Shown: positions 4,896 through 12,602, counted from the stretch's first letter. The stretch is 13,142 nt of DNA from Christensenella sp. UBA1259 (GCA_002308755.1 DBVR01000014.1:8415-21556), one strand, 5' to 3'. Translations and numbers: made by a program. The notes: generated by a model from the sequence alone, not told the origin.

Positions 4896-7064
4896 TTAAT
4901 CTTTGTAAAAGTTGATAAGACAGCCTTTTAAGATTATCTGCCGTTCCGCGGGGGTAAGCGCACCCACTTTAAGGACGACTTCCCTTTCCGTACCTTCGCC
5001 GATAACTTTTGCGGTAAATTCGTCCTTACCTTCTTCTATGCCCGCTCTCACGCCTTTTATATAGACGTATTCCCCGACCTTAAAGTCGTTCTTTTCGCAT
5101 ATAAAGGGTATCATACCCCAGTTTATAAGGTTACTTCTGTACCTTTTCGTCGCGTAGTCCTGCGCGATATTCGCTACCCCGCCCAAAACTCTCTGGCAAG
5201 ACGCGGCTTGCTCTCTTGCCGAACCGTCGCCCGGCTTTACGGCGCACACTACGCTTCCGTAAGTGGTATTCTCTTCCGCTATCCCCGATATTTTGGGGAA
5301 TTTTTCGTTTTTAACGGCTTTCGCCCTGCCGACGTAAGACGGATCTTTGCGCGAAAGCGCAAATTCCGCAAGTTTTGAGGGGTTACTTCTGAAAGACGAA
5401 GTTTCGCCCGACGGGATGAGTTCGTCGGTAGTGGTAACGGGATCGGTAAGCACCGAAACGACTTTAAGCAAAAGGTCGTCTTTAAGGGGTTGCATTTCCG
5501 GCCAGTCGGCGATATTAGGTCCGTACACCAAACTTTCGTCTATATCGCCCTTGCCTATCCTGTCGAACACCCGCGTTTTATATATCTTATCGTCGAAACG
5601 GTATTTTTTAGGTCTGTTCCTGTACTCTATATCCAGCGCGGAAGTTATCGCCCCGCCGTTTATCGCCGTGGCGGCGATACTTCTTGCGTCCATCAAAGCG
5701 ACGCAGGAAAGTTGACCTTCGGACGGTTTACTGCCTTCCCTGCTTTCGAAATTTCTCGTAGTATGGCGGATAGACAGCCCGTTGTTTTGCGGCACGTCCC
5801 CCGCGCCGAAACACGGACCGCAGAACGCCGTCTTTACTATGGCGCCGTCTTCCATAAGTTCGCCTATGTACCCGCCGTCTATAAGCCCTTTATACACGGG
5901 TTGACTTGCGGGGTACACGTTAAGGGTGAACTTTTCGGAATTTACGCCGCCGAGTTTCAATATTTCCGACGCTTCGGCGATATTCTCGTAGATACCGCCT
6001 GCGCAACCCGCTATAACGCCCTGTTCGACGTAAACTTTGCCGTCCTTTATTTTATCGGTAAGTCTGAATTCGCCCTTGCCGTTCTTCAACAGTTTTTTGC
6101 CGTTTTCTTCCACTTCCTTTAAAAGTTCGTAGGGGCGGGAAAGAAAATCTTTTATGGTATACGCGTTGGACGGGTGGAACGGCAGCGCGATCATGGGTTC
6201 TACCGTGGAAAGGTCTATTTCCACCGCCCTGTCGTAATACGCGCCGCTACCCGGGGCGAGTTTTTTATACGCCTGTTTTCTGCCGTGCGCAGCGAAATAT
6301 TCTTCGGTCTTTTCGTCTGTCTGCCAAATTGAAGAAAGACACGCCGTTTCGGTGGTCATAACGTCTATGCCGTTGCGGTAGTCCATCGAAAGCCCCGTTA
6401 CGCCTTCGCCGATAAATTCGAGTATCCTGTTTTTTACGAACCCGCTTTTAAAGGTCGCGGAAATGAGCGCAAGGGCGACGTCGTGCGGACCTACGCCCCT
6501 ACGGAGTTTGCCGGTCATAAGTACCGCAACCGTTTCGGGATAATCTATATCGTAAGTTTTATTGAGAAGTTGTTTTACGAGTTCGGGACCGCCTTCGCCG
6601 ATAGCGAGAGTGCCTAACGCGCCGTAGCGGGTGTGGGAGTCCGAACCCAAAATCATCGCGCCGCAGAACGCACGTTCTTCGCGCATGAACTGGTGTATGA
6701 CCGCAAGGTGCGGCGGAACGTACGCCCCGCCGTATTTCTTGGCGGCGGAAAGACCGAAGGCGTGGTCGTCTTCGTTGATGGTGCCGCCGACGGCGCACAG
6801 CGAGTTGTGACAGTTGGTAAGAGTGTACGGTATGGGGAAACTTAAAAGTCCCGAAGCCTTCGCCGTCTGAATTATGCCGACGTAAGTTATGTCGTGCGAA
6901 GTTATTTCGTCGAATTTCAGGCTAAGCCTGTCGGGATTTCCCGAAACGTTGTGTTTTTTGAGTATTTTGTAAGATATGGTCTTGGTTTTGTCGGAAGACT
7001 TGTTTTCCGCGCGGGAAAGTTTACCGTCTTTATAGACTACGCCGTGGTTTACCAACGTTATCAT
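4896..7064 (-). CDS. Aconitase-family [4Fe-4S] hydratase (722 aa)
   Basis: Member of the aconitase superfamily, which carries out stereospecific dehydration/rehydration of hydroxy-acids such as citrate/isocitrate using a [4Fe-4S] cluster in the cytoplasm. With the start used here, cluster ligands are C354 (AGCAGG) and C415/C418 (FCGPC), spaced 61 and 3 residues apart, close to the known aconitase pattern. DSHT (from 142), RNFESREG and the swivel-domain GDGSAREQAA are also present. The order (catalytic core first, swivel domain at about 600-722) is that of ordinary aconitases, but length and detailed motifs look closer to the shorter YbhJ-like group, so the substrate is not certain. The start at 7064 is chosen because AAGGAG (7072-7077) lies seven bases upstream. 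The longer frame from 7091 would begin inside the promoter. Monocistronic, divergent from the PH-domain gene. Confidence 0.88.
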   Translation of the reverse strand: MITLVNHGVVYKDGKLSRAENKSSDKTKTISYKILKKHNVSGNPDRLSLKFDEITSHDITYVGIIQTAKASGLLSFPIPYTLTNCHNSLCAVGGTINEDDHAFGLSAAKKYGGAYVPPHLAVIHQFMREERAFCGAMILGSDSHTRYGALGTLAIGEGGPELVKQLLNKTYDIDYPETVAVLMTGKLRRGVGPHDVALALISATFKSGFVKNRILEFIGEGVTGLSMDYRNGIDVMTTETACLSSIWQTDEKTEEYFAAHGRKQAYKKLAPGSGAYYDRAVEIDLSTVEPMIALPFHPSNAYTIKDFLSRPYELLKEVEENGKKLLKNGKGEFRLTDKIKDGKVYVEQGVIAGCAGGIYENIAEASEILKLGGVNSEKFTLNVYPASQPVYKGLIDGGYIGELMEDGAIVKTAFCGPCFGAGDVPQNNGLSIRHTTRNFESREGSKPSEGQLSCVALMDARSIAATAINGGAITSALDIEYRNRPKKYRFDDKIYKTRVFDRIGKGDIDESLVYGPNIADWPEMQPLKDDLLLKVVSVLTDPVTTTDELIPSGETSSFRSNPSKLAEFALSRKDPSYVGRAKAVKNEKFPKISGIAEENTTYGSVVCAVKPGDGSAREQAASCQRVLGGVANIAQDYATKRYRSNLINWGMIPFICEKNDFKVGEYVYIKGVRAGIEEGKDEFTAKVIGEGTEREVVLKVGALTPAERQIILKGCLINFYKD

Positions 7065-7089
7065 ACGACTTCTCCTTGTATTTTTAAAC

Positions 7090-7117
7090 ATTTTACCATA
7101 AAACGGCGTATTCGCAA
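7090..7117 (-). promoter_or_regulatory. Promoter of the aconitase-family gene
   Basis: On the minus strand: TTGCGA (7112-7117), 16 bases, TAAAAT (7090-7095) with an extended TG one base before the -10. The leader to the start at 7064 is about 20 bases. No iron-responsive or other operator is evident by eye. Confidence 0.6.
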
Positions 7118-7158
7118 AACGATTTAAGGGTAAATATAGTTTAACTTTGCGATTATCC

Positions 7159-7187
7159 TTGATATTTTCCCGATATCGTTATATAAT
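7159..7187 (+). promoter_or_regulatory. Promoter of the PH-domain membrane protein gene
   Basis: TTGATA (7159-7164), 17 bases, TATAAT (7182-7187). Transcription should start around 7194, only about ten bases before the ATG at 7204, so the leader is extremely short and the ribosome binding site AGAGG (7194-7198) would sit at the very 5' end of the message. Confidence 0.75.
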
Positions 7188-7203
7188 TTTAACAGAGGTC
7201 TTT

Positions 7204-7659
7204 ATGGAGAAAACCAAATTCCGTTTCCGCTATACGACGCTTGTATGGGTACTGCTTGCCGCACTCTTTTTATTGCTTGCGTTCGGAACGGCGAAAAACT
7301 TTTACGATTTTCTGTCGACGAAAGATATCGACGGCATGCGGCCGTGGTTTTCGTTTGCCGTGTCCGCCCTGTCCTTTTTGCTGCTTATTATAACCCTTTC
7401 CGTCGCCGTGTACGGAAAATACGTCGTAGCGGACGGCTCTCTTACGTTGAGAATAGGAATATTTTCCGTAAAGACCGATATTTCCGAAATAGTCCAGGCG
7501 TCGCACTTCAAAAAAAGCGATAAACTCGTGCTGTATTTTAAGAACGGAAAGTATTCCGTCGTCGTCATAAAGCCGGAAGAATATTCGGCGTTTTTCGACG
7601 CCTTGAAAAAACAAAATCCCGCTATCCCCTTCGTCGTCGAAAACGAAGAAAATAATTGA
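7204..7659 (+). CDS. Small membrane protein with bacterial PH domain (151 aa)
   Basis: Two hydrophobic helices (about 11-30 and 47-70) are followed by a domain (about 73-140) with the pattern of the bacterial PH family once called DUF1200 (bPH_4). The visible features are VADGSLTLRIGIFSVK, then ISEIVQAS, and the typical end KPEEYSAFFDALKKQNPAI. These proteins sit in the cytoplasmic membrane, with the PH domain probably inside the cell, and their roles are unknown. The start at 7204 is taken rather than the in-frame ATG at 7147 because the promoter -35 lies at 7159, downstream of that codon. The gene is divergent from the aconitase-family gene and upstream of the Mg2+ transporter, which has its own promoter, so a shared role is not implied. 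Confidence 0.75.
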   Translation: MEKTKFRFRYTTLVWVLLAALFLLLAFGTAKNFYDFLSTKDIDGMRPWFSFAVSALSFLLLIITLSVAVYGKYVVADGSLTLRIGIFSVKTDISEIVQASHFKKSDKLVLYFKNGKYSVVVIKPEEYSAFFDALKKQNPAIPFVVENEENN

Positions 7660-7677
7660 TTTTGATTTAAAATATCG

Positions 7678-7706
7678 TTGACAAAGCAAAGATTTAATAG
7701 TAAACT
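7678..7706 (+). promoter_or_regulatory. Promoter of the M-box/mgtE transcript
   Basis: TTGACA (7678-7683), 17 bases, TAAACT (7701-7706). Predicted start near 7713, just before the riboswitch. Confidence 0.75.
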
Positions 7707-7721
7707 TAAAAAAGAAAATAG

Positions 7722-7870
7722 ATCCGGTAGGTAAGACTAACGTAGGGATACGGGCTGCTGCCGCAAAGCGGTGGAGACACCGCAAGCAGGTCTGAACAGG
7801 TTTCGTCGAACGCAAGGCGTAATCTAACGCAGTTTTCACGCCCTACGAAGTTAAAGCCAGCATGGTTAGT
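7722..7870 (+). promoter_or_regulatory. M-box (ykoK-type) magnesium riboswitch
   Basis: The leader of mgtE carries the M-box core: GGGCTGCTGCCGC, then a GCGGTG-GAGA-CACCGC hairpin, an enclosing CTGCT/AGCAG pair, and a downstream AACAGG segment. A closing stem is visible as CGTAGGG (7741-7747) with CCCTACG (7841-7847), extended outward by ACTAAC (7736-7741) with GTTAGT (7865-7870), which may be alternatives. M-box RNAs bind several Mg2+ ions and compact when Mg2+ is plentiful, letting a terminator form. Here a terminator follows at 7877. The position directly upstream of a Mg2+ transporter gene supports the call. Confidence 0.92.
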
Positions 7871-7876
7871 TTTTTT

Positions 7877-7902
7877 ACCCGTCGGATATTCGGCGGGTTT
7901 TT
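7877..7902 (+). terminator. Riboswitch expression-platform terminator
   Basis: ACCCGTCG (7877-7884) pairs with CGGCGGGT (7891-7898) around GATATT, followed by a T-run. It sits between the aptamer and the mgtE ribosome binding site, so it should stop transcription when the aptamer is Mg2+-bound. The T-rich tract before it may take part in the alternative fold. Confidence 0.8.
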
Positions 7903-7920
7903 CGCTGAAAAGGAGGTCTT

Positions 7921-9297
7921 ATGACGGAAGAAATGGAAAAATTGTTCGAAGAACTTGCATCCCTTTTCGAAAATAAGAAATACACGCAGTTAAAGCGTCT
8001 TCTTTCCGACACCGAGCCTGCCGATATAGCGAAGTTTTTAGAAGATAATCTCGACGAAATAGACCAGATAAAGTTTTTTAGGCTTCTCCCCAAAGACCTT
8101 GCGAGTGACGTTTTCATAGAGACGGAATCCGACACGCAGGAAGCGCTTATCAAAGCCTTTACCGATAAGGAACTTAAAGCGGTCATAGACGACATGTTCG
8201 TCGACGACGCCGTCGACGTCATAGAAGAAATGCCCGCAAACGTCGTAAAACGTATCCTTAAAAACTCCGATCCCGAAAACCGCAAACAGATAAACGAACT
8301 TTTAGAATACCCCGACGATTCCGCCGGCAGCATAATGACGACGGAGTTCGTTTCCTTTTCCGCCGATATGACGGTGGAACAGGGCTTTGAAAAGATCCGC
8401 AGGACGGGTATAAATTCCGAAACCATATACACCTGCTATATCACCGACAACAGAAAGCATCTTATCGGCGTTATCTCGGTAAAACAGATGTTGCTTGCCG
8501 AAAAGACCGACGTTATGCGCGATATCATGGACGATTCCGTCATCACCGTCGAAACTTTGGACGACAAGGAACAGGTCGCTATGATGCTTTCAAAATACGA
8601 CTTCCTTGCCCTCCCCGTCGTGGACAGAGAAGGGTGTTTGGTCGGTATCGTAACCGTCGACGACGCGGTCGACGTTCTGCAAGAAGAAGCCACCGAAGAT
8701 ATACAGAAGATGGCGGCTATTTTGCCTACCGAAAAGCCTTACTTAAAGCAATCGGTATGGAGTATCTGGAAAGCAAGGATACCGTGGCTGCTTTTACTTA
8801 TGGTTTCCGCCACCTTTACGAGTATGATACTTTCGGGCTACGAAGGTCGCCTTATGGCGATATCGTCGGGCGCGGTGCTGTACGCTTTCGTGCCTATGCT
8901 GATGGATACGGCGGGTAACGCCGGCGGACAGTCTTCCGTTACCGTCATACGTTCGCTCGCCCTTAACGAAATAGAGTTTAAGGACATTTTCAGGATAGTC
9001 TGGAAGGAATTTCGTGTGTCTATCATGCTCGCCTTTACCGTTGCCGCCGTGTGTTTTTCAAAACTTATGCTCATAGACAGACTGTATAACGACCTTACCT
9101 GGGATATAGCGGCGATAGTTGCGGGCGTTTTGTTCATAACGATAGTTATGGCGAAATTCGTGGGATGCATACTCCCCCTTATCGCCAAAAAATGTAAGTT
9201 AGACCCCGCCGTGGTCGCTTCCCCGTTCATAACCACTATCGTGGACGCCCTGTCTCTTATAATTTACTGTTCGGTTTCCATAGCGCTTTTAGGATAG
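7921..9297 (+). CDS. mgtE: Magnesium transporter MgtE (458 aa)
   Basis: Homodimeric Mg2+-gated channel of the cytoplasmic membrane that imports Mg2+. The order is complete: a superhelical N-domain (about 5-130), two CBS domains (about 135-195 and 200-255), a connecting helix, then five transmembrane helices (about 285-458). The family signature AGNAGGQSS (331-339) and the pore-lining aspartate in the last helix (D442 in TTIVDALSL, matching D432 of the Thermus protein) are both present. The acidic N and CBS regions are where Mg2+ binds to close the pore. AGGAGG at 7911-7916 is the ribosome binding site, four bases before the ATG. Expression is under the M-box riboswitch, so Mg2+ limits both synthesis and channel opening. 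Length is normal and the gene looks intact. Confidence 0.97.
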   Translation: MTEEMEKLFEELASLFENKKYTQLKRLLSDTEPADIAKFLEDNLDEIDQIKFFRLLPKDLASDVFIETESDTQEALIKAFTDKELKAVIDDMFVDDAVDVIEEMPANVVKRILKNSDPENRKQINELLEYPDDSAGSIMTTEFVSFSADMTVEQGFEKIRRTGINSETIYTCYITDNRKHLIGVISVKQMLLAEKTDVMRDIMDDSVITVETLDDKEQVAMMLSKYDFLALPVVDREGCLVGIVTVDDAVDVLQEEATEDIQKMAAILPTEKPYLKQSVWSIWKARIPWLLLLMVSATFTSMILSGYEGRLMAISSGAVLYAFVPMLMDTAGNAGGQSSVTVIRSLALNEIEFKDIFRIVWKEFRVSIMLAFTVAAVCFSKLMLIDRLYNDLTWDIAAIVAGVLFITIVMAKFVGCILPLIAKKCKLDPAVVASPFITTIVDALSLIIYCSVSIALLG

Positions 9298-9300
9298 CCC

Positions 9301-9326
9301 TTCCCCGCCGCGGCGGGGAATTTTTT
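9301..9326 (+). terminator. Intrinsic terminator of mgtE
   Basis: TTCCCCGCC and GGCGGGGAA form a nine-base-pair GC-rich stem with loop GC (9301-9320), followed by six T. It begins three bases after the mgtE stop codon. Confidence 0.92.
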
Positions 9327-9334
9327 ATCTTTTA

Positions 9335-9364
9335 TTGACAAAAACCGCCGCACGATGCTAATAT
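9335..9364 (+). promoter_or_regulatory. Probable promoter of the large lipoprotein gene
   Basis: TTGACA (9335-9340), 18 bases, TAATAT (9359-9364). The -10 is imperfect. It lies right after the mgtE terminator, so the next gene is a separate transcription unit. Confidence 0.6.
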
Positions 9365-9398
9365 ATTAAGGTGGTAAAAAATATTAAGGAGAAATTTT

Positions 9399-12038
9399 AT
9401 GGCAACTGTCAGAAAATATCTGCTTGCAATCGTTTTTGCATTGCTTTCCCTTTGCTGTTTCGTATTCGTCGGGTGCGACCAGGTGAATATAGACGGCGGG
9501 GACGGCAAGGTTACCGTCAGGATAGAAGGCGCTATCGACTTTACCTTTGACTGCGAATTGAAGGAAAAGAAGGCGCTTTCCACCCCGCAGGAAGTCGCCG
9601 ACACCGTGAACCGTATTTCAAACGGCGCGGTGGAAAGTGCCGACGTGGCGGGAACAGCGGTTGACGGCGCGATCTACACTATACTGATCAAAGGTATCCC
9701 CGAAGAGACGAATTTAAGGGAATATTTCCGCACCGTGGAAGAGAATTATCTTAAACTGTATTCCGCTTGGAAAAACTTCCCCGATTCTCCCGTAAAATAC
9801 ACGACGAAAGACGGGAAGGACGTTCTTATCTACGTTTCGACGGAGAAGGCCGAAGACAACGAAATTATGATCTACGTTTTCTTCTTTGAAGAAGGCGCGG
9901 TTGACGAGTTGGCTGAAACTATGGGCGGCGGTGAAAGTGGCGATCACGGAGATCACGGCAACGAAACCACCGTTGAGATAGAATACGCCTACGATTTCGT
10001 TTACGATTGCGAACTCATTGAAAAACATCCTTACGGTTTGGCGAGACAAGACATGGCGGATACCGTGTCCGCGCTTACGGACGGCAGAGTTTCGGCAAGC
10101 GACCTGCTTTACAGAGTCGCACCCGAAAGCAGCACAATGTACAGGATATCCATAAAGGACGCGGCGGAACAGGATAACGTCGAAGAATATTTACGCCTTA
10201 TCGGAGAACAATATCTCGCGAAATTTACTTCCTGGCAGGGCTTTTCCGAAGTGCCCGTTAAATACAAGATGGAAAACGGTAAAGAACTTGCCGTTTACGT
10301 TTCGACGGAGAACGCCGCCGAATACGAACTTACGATATACGTTTTCTTCTTCGAAGAAGGCACGATGGCTATTCTGTCGGGTAATACGGGCGACGACAAC
10401 GGCGGCGAAGGCGGAGATCACGGCGGAGAACAAGGCGGAGAACAAGGCGGCGGCGGACAGGGCGAAACCAACACGATAGAAATAAGCGGCGCGTATGACT
10501 TTACGGGCAACTGCGAACTTATAGGCAGCAGACTTTTCGTAAACGCGAAGGAAGCGGCTACTAAACTTAGCGAGATTTCCGGCGGCAGAGTAAAGAGCGA
10601 CGCCGTGATAGGCAGCGTAGTCGACGGCGGCGGCGAATACAAGATATTCATAAACGGTATTCCCGAAGGCGCGAAGTTACAGGAATACATAAAGAAAGTC
10701 GCAAACGACTATCTCGCAAACTATTCCGCCTGGAAAACCTTCCCCGACTCGCCCGTAAAATACACGACGAATAACGGCGTGGACGTTCTCATATACGTTT
10801 CTTACGAATATTATGCCGAACGCCAGATATATATCTGCGTGTTCTTATTTAACGAGGGCGCTGTCGACGCTTTGGCGGCAAGTATGAGCGGCGGTCAAGG
10901 CGGTCAGGGCGGCGAAGGCGGTAGCGGCAGCGGCGGCGGCGGTGAAAGCGGCGGAGAACAAGGCGGCGATGAAATGCAAACCGTTCCCGTCAGCATAATG
11001 TTTGACAACGGCAACGTTTCGACAGAAAACTTTACGAAAGGAAGTACCGTATATTTTGCGCAACTCTACCCCGATTACGACGTTTATGCCGACGCAAGTT
11101 TGTCTCACGTTTTAGGTATTGACGAAGGGGTTACGATAGTCGAAGGGCTTACGATTTTTTTAAGAACCAAACAGCAAACGCCTACGACGATCACCCTTAA
11201 ATGTTACGACGTCTCTACGGACGGCGATCTCACTTCCTTCGAAAATACAAATTATTCGTACGGTACGAAAATGAAATTTTCGTGGGCGGGATTCGTCCTT
11301 TATTCCGATGAAGAATGTACGCAGGAAATAGATCCCAACCAAGAGGTTACCCTTACGGAAGATACCATCGTTTACCGTAAAGACAATCTCGACAGAGTGC
11401 CCGTATTTTTCAACGTTCACTATTATACCAACGGTGTGGAAGAAAGCATCGGGGCGAACGATGTGTTTTTCAGGGGCGAACTTTTAAGTATCGACAAGAA
11501 TTTCATTGACAAAAGTTTCGGTTACGAGTTCTATTATGATATGGGCAAAACGCAAAAAGTGTTTGAAGACGACAACGTTATTGTAGTGCGTGAAACCGAC
11601 GACAAGAAAAACGTTTACGGATTCAAAGAAGACAGACGCAGGGCGGTATTAACGTTTATGCTTGACGGAAACGAACTTTGCAAGACTCTTATCGACGTCG
11701 GTTGCACCATAGGCGATTACTGCTATTTGTATTTGGGAACAAGCACCTATCACGTAAAAGACTGTTCCGATAAAGATACGCCCATAAGGGGAAATATGAC
11801 GATAACCATAACGGATTACGAAAAAACCAACAGTTACGCCGAGACGATACACCTGTGTTATAACGGCGACGTAAAGAGAACCTACGTCAATTATTTGCAG
11901 ATAGACAGCGAACACGAAATATCCGAACGCGACGGGTATTACACCGACGCAAGTTGCACGCAGCCGTTTGTGGGAACAGTCAATTCAACGACGACGCTGT
12001 ATCGGGAATTCGAAGTAAACTTTGATAGATGCGTCTAA
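9399..12038 (+). CDS. Large lipoprotein with three tandem unknown domains and InlB-like tail (879 aa)
   Basis: Exported lipoprotein: basic start, hydrophobic segment (7-24), lipobox FVGC with C26. Three tandem copies of an unrecognised domain follow (about 37-176, 191-327, 358-497). Each has a DF..(D/N)CEL beginning, an SPVKY or VPVKY segment, a xYVS strand and an end like IYVFFFEEG. Copies 1 and 3 are the most alike (FPDSPVKYTT and DVLIYVS in both). The linkers are Gly-rich with Glu, His, Asp and Gln (GDHGDHGNE; 326-356; 496-525). Residues 526-879 hold about five degenerate beta-grasp modules resembling InlB repeats, with lines such as LYSDEECTQEI and YYTDASCTQPF. No enzyme motif, sorting signal or C-terminal membrane helix is seen. 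The start has AAGGAG seven bases upstream. It is a single-gene unit between two strong terminators. The role is unknown; a surface adhesion or ligand-binding protein is a guess. Confidence 0.8.
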   Translation: MATVRKYLLAIVFALLSLCCFVFVGCDQVNIDGGDGKVTVRIEGAIDFTFDCELKEKKALSTPQEVADTVNRISNGAVESADVAGTAVDGAIYTILIKGIPEETNLREYFRTVEENYLKLYSAWKNFPDSPVKYTTKDGKDVLIYVSTEKAEDNEIMIYVFFFEEGAVDELAETMGGGESGDHGDHGNETTVEIEYAYDFVYDCELIEKHPYGLARQDMADTVSALTDGRVSASDLLYRVAPESSTMYRISIKDAAEQDNVEEYLRLIGEQYLAKFTSWQGFSEVPVKYKMENGKELAVYVSTENAAEYELTIYVFFFEEGTMAILSGNTGDDNGGEGGDHGGEQGGEQGGGGQGETNTIEISGAYDFTGNCELIGSRLFVNAKEAATKLSEISGGRVKSDAVIGSVVDGGGEYKIFINGIPEGAKLQEYIKKVANDYLANYSAWKTFPDSPVKYTTNNGVDVLIYVSYEYYAERQIYICVFLFNEGAVDALAASMSGGQGGQGGEGGSGSGGGGESGGEQGGDEMQTVPVSIMFDNGNVSTENFTKGSTVYFAQLYPDYDVYADASLSHVLGIDEGVTIVEGLTIFLRTKQQTPTTITLKCYDVSTDGDLTSFENTNYSYGTKMKFSWAGFVLYSDEECTQEIDPNQEVTLTEDTIVYRKDNLDRVPVFFNVHYYTNGVEESIGANDVFFRGELLSIDKNFIDKSFGYEFYYDMGKTQKVFEDDNVIVVRETDDKKNVYGFKEDRRRAVLTFMLDGNELCKTLIDVGCTIGDYCYLYLGTSTYHVKDCSDKDTPIRGNMTITITDYEKTNSYAETIHLCYNGDVKRTYVNYLQIDSEHEISERDGYYTDASCTQPFVGTVNSTTTLYREFEVNFDRCV
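9507..10889 (+). repeat. Three in-frame tandem domain repeats within the large lipoprotein gene
   Basis: The units are at about 9507-9926, 9969-10379 and 10470-10889. DNA similarity is patchy but clear, for example CCCGTAAAATACACGACGAA in units 1 and 3 and TACGTTTTCTTCTT in units 1 and 2. The units are separated by GGCGGCGAA-type low-complexity linkers encoding Gly/Glu/His/Asp. The spread of changes suggests an old duplication rather than a recent expansion. Confidence 0.8.
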
Positions 12039-12065
12039 ACTTATAATTACCGTTTGACAAACTAC

Positions 12066-12097
12066 AAAACGGGGGCGAAATTTTCGCCCCCGTTTTT
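12066..12097. terminator. Bidirectional terminator between convergent genes
   Basis: A 15-base-pair perfect stem, AAAACGGGGGCGAAA (12066-12080) with 12082-12096, is flanked by A and T runs. It serves the large lipoprotein gene on the plus strand and the small membrane protein gene on the minus strand. Confidence 0.93.
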
Positions 12098-12114
12098 TTA
12101 TTCGTGTTTTATTC

Positions 12115-12504
12115 TTAATCTTCGCCGTCTATAAACTTCGCTATATAGTGGAAAGCGGGAATAGTTATAAAAACTACCCAGGTAGGATGCCATATACCGG
12201 CGAATATCCCTATCACGCAATAAATCACAGTAACGAAACAGGAGTAATTGAACTTGGAAACTCTCTTTTTCGCCACCGCTTCGCCTATCGAACCCGCAAC
12301 GGGTATCGTAATAAACAGAAACCAAAAATGCGCCCAGCCGTTGCCGTCGGGCAACAGAAAGCCGAGAAGTAAATACGCGCATACGACCGATATGCTGTAC
12401 AGCGCATATATCAACCCGCGTACCGAACGTTTTTTCTTAACGGAACACCTGCTTTGTTCTTCACTTTCAGAATAAACGAATTCTTCGTTTTTATCGTTTT
12501 CCAT
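12115..12504 (-). CDS. Small four-helix membrane protein with internal duplication (129 aa)
   Basis: A charged, acidic-then-basic N-terminus (1-28) is followed by four predicted transmembrane helices (about 30-51, 57-76, 87-105, 107-125). The second and fourth helices share a motif: WAHFWFLFITIPVAGSI and HPTWVVFITIPAFHYI. So the protein looks like a duplicated two-helix unit joined by a basic loop (AKKRVSK). Similar W..F.(I/L)TIP helices occur in small membrane regions of clostridial proteins, but I cannot name a family or function. The ATG at 12504 is preferred over the in-frame GTG at 12513, because GGAAGGTG (12511-12518) is a ribosome binding site six bases before the ATG and overlaps the GTG. 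It has its own promoter and a convergent terminator. Confidence 0.75.
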   Translation of the reverse strand: MENDKNEEFVYSESEEQSRCSVKKKRSVRGLIYALYSISVVCAYLLLGFLLPDGNGWAHFWFLFITIPVAGSIGEAVAKKRVSKFNYSCFVTVIYCVIGIFAGIWHPTWVVFITIPAFHYIAKFIDGED

Positions 12505-12538
12505 GATATTCACCTTCCGTAACGACTGCTTTTAGGGT

Positions 12539-12567
12539 ATTATACCATAAAAACCGAAAAGCGGCAA
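12539..12567 (-). promoter_or_regulatory. Promoter of the small membrane protein gene
   Basis: On the minus strand: TTGCCG (12562-12567), 17 bases, TATAAT (12539-12544), with an extended TG before the -10. The -35 lies in the loop of the terminator of the upstream gene. Confidence 0.75.
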
Positions 12568-12578
12568 CCCTTTTCCGG
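12547..12578 (-). terminator. Probable terminator of the DUF4130-type gene
   Basis: On the minus strand CCGGAAAAG pairs with CTTTTCGG (one bulge), followed by a run of T. It lies just after the stop of the DUF4130-type gene and overlaps the promoter of the next gene downstream. Confidence 0.6.
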
Positions 12579-12602
12579 CGCAAATAAAAGTTTGTACCGC
12601 GT

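Noticed and set aside
5490..6122. Plus-strand frame of 210 codons inside the aconitase-family gene
   Set aside because: Antisense shadow of a well-supported gene. No ribosome binding site and an unlikely residue make-up.
7065..7091. Longer start for the aconitase-family gene
   Set aside because: Its ATG overlaps the -10 element, while AAGGAG sits correctly before the ATG at 7064.
7147..7203. Longer start for the PH-domain protein
   Set aside because: The promoter -35 and -10 lie downstream of this ATG.
10380..10475. Possible frameshift or collapsed repeat in the Gly-rich linker region
   Set aside because: The frame stays open across all linkers and the flanking domains remain aligned, so low complexity alone explains it.
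12505..12513. GTG start adding three residues to the small membrane protein
   Set aside because: The GTG overlaps the ribosome binding site that serves the ATG at 12504.
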